Source: Icerya purchasi (taxonomy: Eukaryota > Arthropoda > Insecta > Hemiptera > Monophlebidae). Taken from it: a stretch of 64,000 nucleotides of DNA. Below are positions 15,201 to 28,900 of this stretch, piece by piece; positions within the stretch are counted from its first letter, which is position 1; every line of letters begins with the position of its first letter. The DNA is taken from contig CM077116.1 in the NCBI GenBank assembly GCA_039619475.1, forward strand, positions 178,279,863 through 178,343,862, written 5' to 3'. Under the pieces are notes generated by a model. It saw nothing but the letters and a program-made list of their open reading frames with translations. It made no database searches and was not told the DNA's origin. The position numbers and the translations under genes were made by a program.

Positions 15201-17029
15201 ATAGTTTGATAAATGTAACTAGAGGTTCATTATAATTTAATAGAGTGTTATAGAAAATGAAGAAAAACATAATTTTGAAAGAATAGTGCAATTGTGTAAC
15301 ACTCTAAAAAGCGAGCATAATTTTCTACAGCATGCTTCGTCGCGACTCTTGTCTTTATATTGAGCTATGCTTTTTATTTTCTGCGATATTATTATCAAAA
15401 ATCTTTTATAGAGTACCTCTGTCTTCAGCATGTAAATGTTGTGATATGTGTTACAGAGAAATGCTTGAAATTACTTTCTAGATTAATTTAAAACATCGAT
15501 CCACTTAAGACTACCATTATGGGTAACTGATTTTATTTTTCTCGGGCCTAACATTAAACACCTTTCTTTGCTGTCATTGACTAATCGTGAAATTATTTTT
15601 GACGTGACAACGTCTTATAAATTGGTTTGCCGGGTGACACTTGAAGAAACTGCGTTACGCTTCGCTCACGTTATGCGCTCACAATGAGAGCGACTGAGAG
15701 GCACGCGTCCCTTCCACTCGGGCATGGTTAGCCCGCCTAAGAGGGAGAGAGACAGACATTTTAAAAATATGAGAAAAAAATTGGTTGCCTGTAAAGTCGG
15801 TATACGGGCGAAAGTTTTACGTGACAACGACTTTGAGTGGTAAAATAATTTTAATGTGAATATTCATTCGTATAGTAGGAAGAAGGATGAAATAATAGTA
15901 ACAATTTAAAACATTTATTTATACAAAGAATTATATTTAAAACATTAATTTATACAAAGAATCTCGCACTGAATTTCATATTAACAAAATTTTACCACTC
16001 AAAGTCGTTGTCACGTAAAACTTTCGCCCGTATACCGACTTTACAGGCAACCAATTTTTTTAATATACCACTTTAATCAACTGCGCTGTTGAAAATTAAA
16101 CTCGTAATTGCTATACACGCGATAATACCACTTAGGCTACCGCGATAAAAAAGGAGAATGGTTTAATTATTTAATGCCGTTGTGATGAAGTTCAAGTCGA
16201 CTTTTCTTGCATTAATTATACACTCAGTAATAATTAGATTCTTTTCTTTTTAGACTGACATATGATTCATTGGTAAACAATTTACAAAGTTTCGTAATAA
16301 ATAGATATCAATAACAATCCAGAAATAAATTATTTAAATTCAAAAAACAGTTTCGAAGCTAGAGCTATTTATTTATGGTATTTTCCGGATTGCTAGTGGG
16401 CTGATTATTATAAAACATATATAAAAATGTTTAATCTTATTAATTTTCATAACTTAGAGAATTTCGGTTAATTTTTTTTTTTTTTTTTTTTTTTCATTTC
16501 TGTACACTACAAATACACTTTTTTATAATTTTTAGCATTACGATATAATGGTTGATCCATTGGTAATACTGGTGTAATTTAAAAGTGAATTTTATTTTTT
16601 ATCTACGTATCAAATTGCATCAATAGGAGCTATCAAATCTAATAAGTATTCTTTGCTTTTTAAAAATAGGGCAAGTTACTGTATTTATGTTCCTTATTGT
16701 CGCTTTTCAAGGGTTGACGCCGCATAAATAAACGAAATAATGCACTATCGAATATCTTATTGGTTAGCCTTTTTTCTATTTTTTAAAAAATATAAGAGAA
16801 ACAGAGTGATACAGAGTTATAGTTAATATAAGATGGTTAGGTTAATTTCATTGCGATTGGTGTTTCAGATTTGTATATTCCTATCACACGGCTGCGTCTT
16901 ATACAACATCATAAAAGTATGATATAACCATTGTATTAATATATAACAGCGGTAATAATGTTTATTGCAGGGAATTACACTTTGTAATTTTTATAATATC
17001 TACACGTATATGTGTGTATATATATATAA

Positions 17030-17089
<60 letters not shown>

Positions 17090-20000
17090 TGTATTGAATG
17101 TAAAGCCAATTTTCCTTTAATCAACTCCGTGACACACACTGTAGTTCCCGGCAAATAGCCGGTCAAGGTTTCTTTTACGGAATGGCATGTACTTTCATTT
17201 AATTGTTTCATACATGTTTTTCTTTGTAAACTGAGAATTTTTTATTTTAAAAACTGTCCATTTTTGCGATACTAACTGCCAATTTTATTTTATTTTATAG
17301 GATGTAGGTGTGATACGCCTAGAACGCGATTATTAACATTTTAAACCTAAGCAGCTTGTATTAACATATTAACGAATAACATAACATTTCAGTTACGCCT
17401 TTTAATGACGTCATAGCGGTGCCTGTTCCTGAAATCTCGTGCTGTTTACAGCAATAACATGCGTGATTTAAGCGAAAATACCGTTTTTAATATACTGCCT
17501 TTTTATCTCTTCATTTGCTAGGCTATTATGCAATTCATGATTCTTGAACCTCCGTTATTATTTATTGTTCTAATTTCAGTTGACGTGTACGTGTTTTTCG
17601 TTTAATTTAGCGTAAAATATAAGGAAAAATAATGTTACATAAACTACACGTAAGAATATTGAAACAAAAGATACATTACGGTTACATTTACCTGGAAGTC
17701 CATATGTTTAGAAATATCTAATTAAAATAAATAGGTAAAATGTGAAAACTGGGAAATTGCTCGTTCTTTTCCGGTACGGTGAAAATTTAAGTTCACTAGC
17801 GTCCGTAAGTATTTGCTTGTTGCGAAATTAAAAAAAAAAAAAAAAAGAATATTATAAGGTGAACAATATTGAAAAATATTCATTATACGAATACATTATA
17901 TACATATGAATATAAAATAGAAGAAATAAAAATAATGGTACAATTTTTTTATATTAGGGAAATTAAAAATTTATATATTCGTTTTCTCGGTTCATTTAGT
18001 AACTTTGCATATTCATGGTATTCTGATAGTTTTTGTTGAGGTTTTCGTTGGTGATGTTTCGATTTTTGTACATTATTTCACAAGTGTTCAATTAGATTGA
18101 GATCTGGGAATTTCAGAGCAACCAGTCCTTTATTTTCGTTTTAATAAGTATTTTTATACAAGTTTTGGAAAATTCATCATATTGGAATATTTCAACTCGT
18201 GGTGAAATTCGAAAAAGAAGGGAAAATGTTCTGTTAAAAAATACTCTGTTGTCTTTTTAGCTTCGAAAGCGGTTTTTTTGAACGAATTTTAAACGGTAAT
18301 ATTATGTTGATAGCGGTGTATCTGACAATGTTTAGAACTGTTTTTTTCTTCACAGCTGACTGCACCGATTTTAAATTTTCGGCCTGATGAAGGAGTTTTT
18401 CTAGCTCGGAATTCGTTTAGAACAAAATTTCTTTGATCATCAGTTGAATGGTCGAAGAACTAGAAGGTTTTCTATGCTGTTGATTTTATATTTAGCAGTG
18501 TTTTACTATGTCTAAATAAATAAGCATGATTAAGCGATTTGAGAGAATTATTATCTTAATATATCACTATTCGCAAGAAAGCTTAGAAGAAAGATGTTTT
18601 TTCTTCAGTGAGAATAGTTATAATTAGTGCTGTTAAGTGTTTATTGGTATTTGGCATCTTTATCATTTGGTCCTCCCTTCTCAACCAAAAAAAAAAAAAC
18701 AAAAAAAAAAACAAAAAAAATAAAACAAAAAGGAAACAAAATAAAATAAATAATTATTTGCGCTAAGCTATTAATACAGTAATAATAAAGAAAAAAATAA
18801 ATAAAGTGAATGTTCGTGATGTAAAGTGGGTTGTGCAATTTTTCATAACGTACGAAACATCTGACGAATTTAAATGGAATTAACGACTATTTCTTTTTCA
18901 CGAGATCCATATTTTTACTTTAATATCCAGTTTAATTTCAGGTTCGCTGAACACTTGGAGTGATTTGAGTTTTTTTAAAACGGGCAAATTCCAAACTCGA
19001 GTCCAGTATGTAAAGGAACGCTATCCTATAATAATGAAAACTTCTAGTAGAATATGGTTCTTTTTGTTAAGAAATAGTGTAGAAATTTAAATTGATAATA
19101 TAAAGAAGCTGAATATAATTCAAATTTACAATTAAAAAGCTATTTTTAAATAACGAAGTATATATGAAGATAAAATAAAACGCCGTTTTCTGTTTACTCG
19201 TAAGTGAAAATGGTATTTGGTTGAATTTTCAAATTAGTTTTTTTCGCTAAGTCTTTGTTCTTATTTTTTTTTTTTTTTTGTTTTTGTTTATTGATTTCAG
19301 CGTCCTAATTGATGAATTTTACTTTTAACATTTTTATAATTGTTATACATACACCATCGTTGCAGATTTTGTAAGTGACAGTTATGATTGAGGAGTGAAA
19401 ATCTCTGTACTAGCTGAACAATCGAAATCCATATCAACGTAAGATTTTGAACGAGTCTAATCGAAACATTAAAATAATGTAAATTAAACGTAGTTTGTGC
19501 TATTGATGTTAAATTTTTATAAGTTAAAGTAACGTTTGTTTTGTGATTGGTAATCTCTTGATTGTTATTTTTATTTTAATTAAATTTAGCGATATTTTTG
19601 TACATTTCTATCGGTTTGTAAAAATTAGATGATTGATTCTAAAAAATAAAAAATGAAGAAAAGTAAAATTACAAAAAGAAAGAGACAACGAATTGTGCTT
19701 AATGTTAAAAATTGCAATTACGATATTAGGGCGGTAATATAAAAGGGCAATGTATGTATTCTATCGGCGACAGTGCCACGCATCCATCCTCACAGCTTTA
19801 CTTTAAGACTAAAATTCGCCTGAAAAAACTGCTCAGCATAATTCGTTATACATTTTTAACGCGTCACGCTTTATTTACTCCTACCGTTTAATCAATCTTT
19901 TTGCGAGTTCATGTTTTTTAAACTAATTCCATACAGGACAATGAGGCGGAGTTATCGTAACGCTCTTCAAATTTTACTCTGCGCACATATTTCGAGTATT

Positions 20001-20711
20001 GTTACGTAGCCGAGAAATCGGTAGGAATGTTCGGTATTTAATTTTGTAATGCCTTTACCGCTAATCAGTGTATGCGGTGCGTACTTATTCATGGCGTTAA
20101 TTGAGAGGTATTTTCAACTGTTATCCAGATCTTAGACTGAAGAAGCCGCTAGTTGCCGGTATGCAATGATTACGTTTGATCTCAGTTTGCACACCTAAAC
20201 ATCGCGCTTTATTATTTTCGATTAAAAATGTATTAAGTGTTATTGGCGGCAGAATCAATCGGTTGCGACGTGATCTTTATTGCCGAGTAGCTAGCGATAT
20301 TAACCGGTCGGTGTATATTTGTTTTTTGGTTCAGTATAATTTCAGTACTTACAATTATTTCTGTGAGAAGAAATGCTGACGGGGAAAAAGTTAAAAGACT
20401 TTCTCGAAAGCGGTTTATTGTAGGCGGTATTTTTGAATATGGTTCTCAATTTTTCGTTGCAAACACTCAACTATATACCGTAATGGAGAAAATATCGGTC
20501 CGGCGTTTTGTTCAATATTCAGAATACGATATTACTTACTCGACTATGTCACAGTGCTAACCCGTCATTTGTTAATATTTATTCGGTGTGAAAGAAGCCG
20601 AAGACGCCGATTTTCTCATATTGATATACTATTTCGTAGGTGGCATCGAAGCTATTGCTGTAGAATGATAGGCTTCATCGGTGCTGGCTTTTCCCGGCAA
20701 TGAACATCCTT

Positions 20712-20742
<31 letters not shown>

Positions 20743-23700
20743 GATCAGGCAGAATATGCGAACCTTTAAGACATGGAACACACGCTGTTGGCTAATTTTT
20801 TACCGAGATGCAGAATGCAGCGAATTTAAGCCGATACAGTCGTTCTAAGCATTTATACTGTTATGCAATGATTTGCATAATTTTAGTACATCCTCATCGG
20901 AACTGCATATCTCAGTAGACTTCTTAATAGATAACTGATAACGGAAACCCCGTTTTTATTTTTGATCCGTGAAAAGTTTTTTAACTTCACATCGGCGCCC
21001 AATATTTCCTTTGACAAAAAATTTGAACATATAAAATATTTCAGTAAAAAAGTTACACGATTTCCTTTTAACGCTGGTCCAGGTCACAGTTATCCTGTTT
21101 TCATAGTTTATTTATTTTATTATTATTATTTTTTTTTAATATTTAATTTTGTTCGATACTAAAAACGACTAGGTAACTAAAAAGAAAAACACACAATTAA
21201 AATACCTCGTTTATCTAAGTCGATGTATTTATAATTGAGGGAAGCAACGATCGTGTTATAACGAATAGATCGAGATTGTTTTAGAGGTGGGACGCGGTGG
21301 AGTTATCTCAATCAAACTGAAAACGCAGTGTCTGTCTCGAAAGGGTAAACGCAAAACCAGCAACATTTTCACCGTTATGTGATGATACAAAAAAGGCATG
21401 TTAAACGACTTTGTTTCGGTGGCCGCACAGTATGTTTACATGTAGGATTGTAAATTATTGCTGTCTTGCTTAAAAAAATATATTGTAAGTCTTTTCAAGT
21501 TGTGGTGAAACATTAATGAGATATTTGTGCGCTTTATAATATTGTCGCTTCTTTATTTATTTATTTTTTTAGACTGTTTGTGTGACGTAAAATATCGGTT
21601 TTTAATCGTAACGTATATATTTAAAAGGGGGAGAAAAAAACAACAAATATAGTAAATCTATCGTTGTTGTTGAGAATCTGTCATAATATTGAGGGAATTT
21701 TTTAAAATAACCGTTTTATACAACTGGTGGGAATTTTTTAAGCCTGAAGGACATAACGTTTCGGTAGTTTCGTTGAAGTGTCCCTACTATTAGTAGTTAT
21801 TAAGCATGTGCATGGGTAGATAAGTTCACTTTCAATTAATATATATATACAAATATATATTTATTCTTATTCGCTAATTAACTTTAATCATCCTAGAAAT
21901 ATTATCTCAACTTTTATTTATTAATTTTTTTTTGTATTAAAAACTAACTATAATGTGCTAATTTACTTTAAAGCACAGGTGACTATTCCAAATATCGCGC
22001 TGGGTGCGCAAATATTACTATCTTGCATATTGCGAAATAAAAGTTGAACACGTATATATTTGAGTTTTTTTTATCGATAAATAAATTATTAAATACGATG
22101 GTTAAGAAGAGAAATGTGGTATTGTATTTTTCTTGGTTTATAAATTTGAATCAAAGCTAAATTTTAAATACCATGCCTAAAAGAAATCAGTAGCGGATTT
22201 AAACGAAAGATGGCTCAGCAATTTAGTAGACACAGTTAATAATAACTTTGGAACGGAACTTTAAATTAATAGAATTTCCAAATGATTGGTTACGATTATT
22301 TATGAAGATGCCCGACTCTGTTGCCGTCACCGAAGCGGATGGAAAGATAGAAAAAGAAGAAGAGAGATAAAAAGAAATACAACCACCTCACTGGCGTATA
22401 CTAAGTTAGGAATTGGTAAAGTTGTTGCTTTTTCAGGGAATGTTTATCAAGTTCACTTGCAGTTTCAACAGAAATCGATTAAAGCTCTTAATGATAGTAA
22501 AATAGGAATGTTTTTTTTTTAAACTGATTTAGTGATTTAAGCGATTTACATGTATTAGATGGGCATGTTTCGATAAAATGAAATGATGTTACCAAATTCA
22601 TTGTGAGAAATGAAGACAGCGCTAAAATCGCAATCGTGATTTCTCTTATCGTCTCTTCTAAACATTAACGAATGTGATTTTTTTACCAGTCGGGTATTTT
22701 CGTATTTTTGCGAAGGAATATTAAGTAAGAATAAATAAACGGCAACTTTAAATGGAATGCATACACTTGTCACAACTATTTTCAACCCAAGTGCAGTTCA
22801 CGACAGAAATTAATTTCGTAATAATTAACTTTTCCGCGGAAAGCAAGGTTTAGAATGCACCTGTGCATTAATAGCAATGCTGTTTCAAGAAATCGTAGAG
22901 ATACAATTACGTTTGCACACGTCTTGCCATGTGATTTATAATTAGACACCAACAGTGTACTACAGCAATCTGTTCGGTAATGTGATACACATACATTTTT
23001 TAATCAACCGTCCCGATGGATATTTTATTATTATAAAGAAAATTGAAAAATGAAATCTAAAATCGTCATATACGAATAGAAAAAACAGTTAACTCTGGTG
23101 TTTTTTTTCTACTCAAGTTGTACATAAAACTGGAATTACCAAATTGTATTTTTATTTAATAAATTATACGAAAAATGTGTAAAATACATTACTCAGTTTT
23201 TTGTTTTTTTTTTTTTTTCTAGTGACTGTTGGAAATGTTTTTTCTAATTTTATTTGTTATTATAACAAGGCTCACGTATGTTGTTATCTAAGGCGTTTTT
23301 TTTTTTCTTTTGCTTAACTATCAGCGAACGACGTAATCACGCATTATCATCCTAGCCTGATGTGAGCCAGAGTGGTAAGAAACTTCCGTGTGAGTAATTA
23401 AAAAATAAAGGTGTTTTTTAATTCGTTTTATTTTTATTTTTTATAGATTTTTTAAAATAACATCCCTGCATATAATTACGGATATTCGTAGTTTTTCCAT
23501 TGTTTTCCTTCTCTATTTATTTACTTTTTTTTTTTTTACCTTTCTTAACTCTGCTATTAACTATTTAGAGATAAGCTTCTCCGATCAATTTTTGCTTAAA
23601 TCCGCTACTGAAAAGACCCGTTTTTTTTTTTAATACAAAAAATTAAAAATTAAAATTCGTTTTATTAGCAATTTAATTAAAAGCGCGAAAGTTATCTGTT

Positions 23701-24421
23701 TTTTAAGGATTTTATATTATATAGTACAATGTGTGTTTAATAATTTAACAACACCCGTGTTATATTGTGCGTGAATAGGTTAATAAAACAGACGTATCCC
23801 CGCGTGTGTTATTTTCTTTTAATTTGCTCAATCTTGTTTTTGTCCAATGTGTAATTCCATCTATGTCGCTATTGTTTTTTTATGCTGCTTCTGTCATATG
23901 ATGCGTACTACTACACATATATCGGTATTATATGGTTTTTGGTTGATATTGGAAAGATCGTTTCGGTAGCTATGTTGAAGTACTCAAGGGGAGTTCTCCT
24001 TCATGTATGTCAGGTATATTTTATAAATCAATGAAATTGTTTTTTTGTTTGTTCTGTTTTTTTCCGGTATGTGTTTTTTTTTGTATACATTTTATTATTT
24101 ATTTTTTCGCGTATTACAGTAGAACGCCGTTTTTTTTTCGACTTTTCATTTGTAGAATACACGGTGAATTTTTTTATACATATATATCATACATGTGGAT
24201 GTGTGCGTATATAACATTTTCACGTAATGTTTTATTGTAATAATGGAGACAGTATTCTTAATGTAATAATGTAAATGATTAGCGTGATTTTAAATATTGT
24301 TAAATGCGAAGACACGTATATTTAATGGCGGATAAAGGTGCTAAGAAACATTATAAGTACTCTTTCCTATTATAAGAAGACTGATACGTATGATAATAAA
24401 CTATTATTATAATAATAATTA

Positions 24422-24458
<37 letters not shown>

Positions 24459-24969
24459 TATTAATATTATTATCATTGTTATTATTATTATTTGTGTATG
24501 CATTTATATATATATATTTTTTTTTTTTTTTTTTTTTTCATTAAAATGGTGAAGTTATATAAATCATGAATAAGTAAATAAATAAATTTGGTGTTGCGCG
24601 TGACATTTATTGTTGCGATATATTGAAATGTTCTCTTGGAAAAACTGAAGAAAAAGTTGTTTGCTGATATTTTTTTTGTTGAAGTACTTGGAATATCTTT
24701 CTTTTTGATACTTGATAAGCTACAGATTTCCAATAAACGATGGAAAAAAGTATACTGCGCGTAAATAGAAGGTCACAAGAAATAAAGTAGAAATCTAGTA
24801 GCTTTAGGCTCGTTGTCCATTGTCAATTGCAGTGAAGGAGTGAAATGTGAAACGTGTTTTTTGAAAATTGATTACCGTACATTTAAATACTACACTGCTT
24901 ATTGCAATTGGAACTATTATTGAAATAGGCGAAAGTAGAGAAGCGCAAATTAACTTTGTCAGAGCAGTT

Positions 24970-25009
<40 letters not shown>

Positions 25010-25931
25010 CCTTTCCGCCTATAAATAAATAAATATATAATATATGCATTAATCAATTTCAACTCCGACAGAGTTATTTACCTCATACCTAGTACAGAAT
25101 AAAAATAATTAAATCCCAAAGTCTGTGTATTCATTTTCGCGTTATTTTACAAGTGATGTCCTTGTATTTCTGTTCACATGCATTGTATGTTGGTAATAAA
25201 CAAATATATTTCACTCGCACATATATATATATATACTGTAAAACATTATTGTTTTTTTCCCTTTTGCGAATAGGATACTTTTTATACCTAAATATGATAG
25301 CTAGTTTGCACCGTATTAGATATCACTGTATTTTGAAAAGTATTAAACTAATGAAACACATTACTCATCTAGATTTGAAAATGCGAAAATCACATTATCA
25401 TTGATATCTGTTAAAGCTGCAATGCATAAATACAGGACTGTATGTATGTAAAATAGTAATTCAAAACTAATATTAGTTGTGCACAATGTTTTTCGTAATT
25501 GAGACATACATTAAGTTACATTGCCAGAAATAAATACGACCGTGTCCGAAACAACATTTATTCATCGCTGCACGTCTTTTTGATTTGAGACATATTAAAC
25601 CATACTAGTCAGAGATGTATGTGACTGTCCGAACATGGACATAGTTCCGACTATGTAACGGTCTTCAGTTACCTATGCCTAGTCGAAAGAAACAAACGAG
25701 GAAAAATAATTCCGCACTCAGAAAATACATTTCACACATTGCAATGTGTTTTCATTAAAAATGTTTAAAATTTAAATACTTAAATGTGTTTTTCGTTATT
25801 CAAATATTTTTGTTTACTTAAACTTGCGTTATTTATTTTTTGCCCGCTTTAATTTGTATTATTATTAGTTATTTGTTTAATTTAACGTACGTGTAAACTA
25901 ACTGGAGTTGTTAGAATTTATGAATTTTTAT

Positions 25932-25963
<32 letters not shown>

Positions 25964-28900
25964 GTTAATTTTAACTTGTGATATACATGATTGTGAAATT
26001 TAAAAGCGCATGACTCGGTTTGATTTAATTTTGCGCTAGTGCGGTGAAAGAAAAAAATTATAATATACAATTTACTTAAGTTACAAATATTTAAAAATAA
26101 ATTATAACATTAAACAACAATTATAAAAAATAATTTAACAATTTAATCACAAATTATAATAATTTTACTTACTGTAAATTACTAAATAATAACTAAATAA
26201 ATAAATGAATAAATAAATGATTGTCCAAATGTTGCAGTTACTAACTATTATAAATATGTTGAAAACGAATTTTCATTCACAAATTGCACATATGTACGAA
26301 GGGCGTTCAATAAGTAACGTGACATGTCTTCGAAAATGGCCTTCCAGGCATCGAAAAATTATAAAAAAAATACGAAAAAAACTAAAAGAAACACTTTATT
26401 TTTCGACATAATTTCCAAAAACATTAAGGCATTTATCATACCGGATCACGAATTTAACGATACCGTCATGGTAAAACTAGACGGTGCATTTAGCGAAAAA
26501 ATTCGTTATTGCCTCCGTGATCTCGTCTGTTACGAAACGTTTCCCACACATTTCAAATGGGGAAAACGTGAAAATCCAAAGGTGCCACATCAGGCGAGTA
26601 GGGTGGATGTGAAAATTCGTCCCAATTTTGATTTTTAATTCACCTGCGAACGAAAAGAGACGTGTGCGGTCGTGCATTATCGTACAAAAGCACTGCTCCC
26701 CAGACTGGAGCCATATCTCTTCCGATTAATCGCTCGATGAAGTGCCGTGTGAGTGTCACGGTAAGTGTACTCCTTTATCGCATCCTTCTGTGTACGAAAT
26801 TGCAACAGTAGGAGTCCGTGCCGGTTCTAGAAGATGGTTGCGGGAACCTTCTGGCAGAGCATTGAGTTTTGGCGGACCTGGTTGACCTTTCATTATTCAC
26901 ACTTTACTCACTTCCTTTGACTCGGAGACACACTTACGCGTCGTAATGCTATTTGCATCGTATGTTATGCACAGTCGGCAATCAATTTTTGCACCTACAA
27001 CTTCTTCAGCTGTCAGAAATTTGGTGACCGCGCATGTTTCGTAACTCACCGGCTTGGAAACACGTTCCCCGACATGTTTTACACGTGCACACAGAAGTTC
27101 TACTGATCAGATCAGAACGCGGAAAACGGCGTTTTGTTCGTATTTTCCTCCTCTGTCGCTCACATAAATTTCACACAGTTTCACCAAACATCGGGCGTGA
27201 AATAAGCCGTGTCACGTTACTTATTGAACGCTTCTCGTATAACGTTAATTATTTGTAAATAAACATAAATTAAGTTCACTAACAACTTTTAAAAATTTTA
27301 TAAACATTTAAAAAATTATATAAAACACATTGTAATCTTCTCATGCGACCTATCTTATCAGAAATATTCAAAGATAGACGAAACCGGTTGGACGAGAGGA
27401 TTAAAATGTGTTTTATGTAATTTTTTGAATGTTTATAAAGTTTTTAAAAGTTGTTAGTGAATTTAATTTACGTTTATTTACAAGTAATTAATGTTATACA
27501 TATGTGCAAATTGTGAATGAAAATTCATTTTTAACATAATTGTAACAGTTAGTAACTGCGACATTTGGACAATTATTTATTTACTTATTTAGTTATTAAT
27601 CGCAAATTACAATTTTTTCGTCAGTGAACTTTCTGCAATGGACAGTTGAAAAAAACACAACATTCCTTGCTGCAATACGGACTTTAAACTTATAAAATGG
27701 GGAAAGTAAAGTAAAATTTAAACGAAGTTTAAATTCAGAGATTATATTTTATCACGGTGTGTCATATCTAGGTGTTTATTTATTTTTGTTCAAAGACTTC
27801 TAACAGCAGTCTATAGATAAATTATGTTTTCATTAATTCGCCCTATTTCGAATAAATGCGTAAGACATGGCAGATACGGTAGACGCGGTGAAGAGAAAGA
27901 AGAAAAAAGGCTTGAAATTAAATAAAAAATTTATAGTACAAAAGAAATACAATAGTCAAGTATCTGTTCTGTTACCGTACAAAAAAAATTAAAAAACAAT
28001 AAATCTTCATACATATAAATCCGGGCGCACTACTAACGGACTCATAAATTACTCTAGTACATTCGTTTGTGTGAAGGCAGTTGACTGATTGCGCAGAAGT
28101 AATTTGCAATGATCGAAGCGTCTGGAAAACGTTGAGCAGAGCGATTTAAAAAGCTCCTATCGGAACTAGATTTAAACGATGAACGTGATTTTGAAATTTA
28201 AAAATTGTAACATTATCGAGTACCGGTGGCCTTACGATTGGCAATTATATTGCGAAATGATAGCGATGTTTAATCTACAAAATATCGAATGGAAATTATA
28301 ATAAAATACTCGTTTTTTAATCGATTTGTTGCAAAAAAATCGTCCGACATTAATTTCCGCTACAAAAAGCTCTCTCTCTCTCTCTCTGCAGACTTGAAAC
28401 GTATTCTGCGTTTCAAAATATTCGTGTCGATTTGCTCTCACTGTAAACTGACCCTTTCGTCGCATACATACTTTAAGTTACTTTAACAAAAAAAATTTTA
28501 ACTGCGTGCACAGTATATTATAGGACGCTCTTGCACGGTAGCCTAGTGGTTAAGGTGCTTGACTATTAAATCAGGGGTCACGGGTTCGAGACTTGTCTCA
28601 TTCCGGATGCAAGTTGCTTCCATTTTTATCCAGCCTGAAATAATTGGATACCAAAGCAATCTAGGAAAGTAAAAACAACCGAAAGAGAAAGGAATTGGCC
28701 CTCCTAGTGTCATTAGTGTCGTTGGACTTAGTACATCAAGATTATACGAGACTTATTACCTGTACTTGATGAAAAACTTAAATACTTGTAACCTGTGAGA
28801 AAGGTGGCATTCTGTACTTCTGAAAACCGGATTTATCTCTTAATTTGATTTAGAAGCTGTTTTAGAAAATAAAATTTCTATTTAACATTGTGAACAACCG

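Larger units (their letters stand above)
18271..26187 (+). other. WIPI2 intron segment without recognised gene
   Basis: About 7.9 kb. It holds A/T runs (18688-18745, 19265-19280, 20714-20742), microsatellites (24405-24490 ATT-rich, 24967-25004 TA, 25219-25236 TA) and a more GC-balanced stretch at 19880-20840 whose open frames (20176-20379, 20363-20560) I do not recognise. A splice-like block at 18942-19009 is discussed among rejected items. Confidence 0.4.

Noticed and set aside
18942..19009. A splice-bounded open block (acceptor TTTAATTTCAG, donor TAT|GTAAAG) that reads [17 protein letters not shown] in phase after WIPI2 exon f
   Set aside because: Its 68 bases would shift the frame relative to the last exon, and the peptide has no resemblance to WIPI2 tails. 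Probably a chance match to splice signals.
20176..20560. Two overlapping frames in a more GC-balanced stretch
   Set aside because: No similarity to any family that I can name and no conserved motif. Possibly an old transposon, but nothing supports a call.
28532..28606. Possible genuine tRNA gene
   Set aside because: A and B boxes are present, but no acceptor or anticodon stem pairs convincingly and the same head is joined to a shared body elsewhere; it is a SINE.
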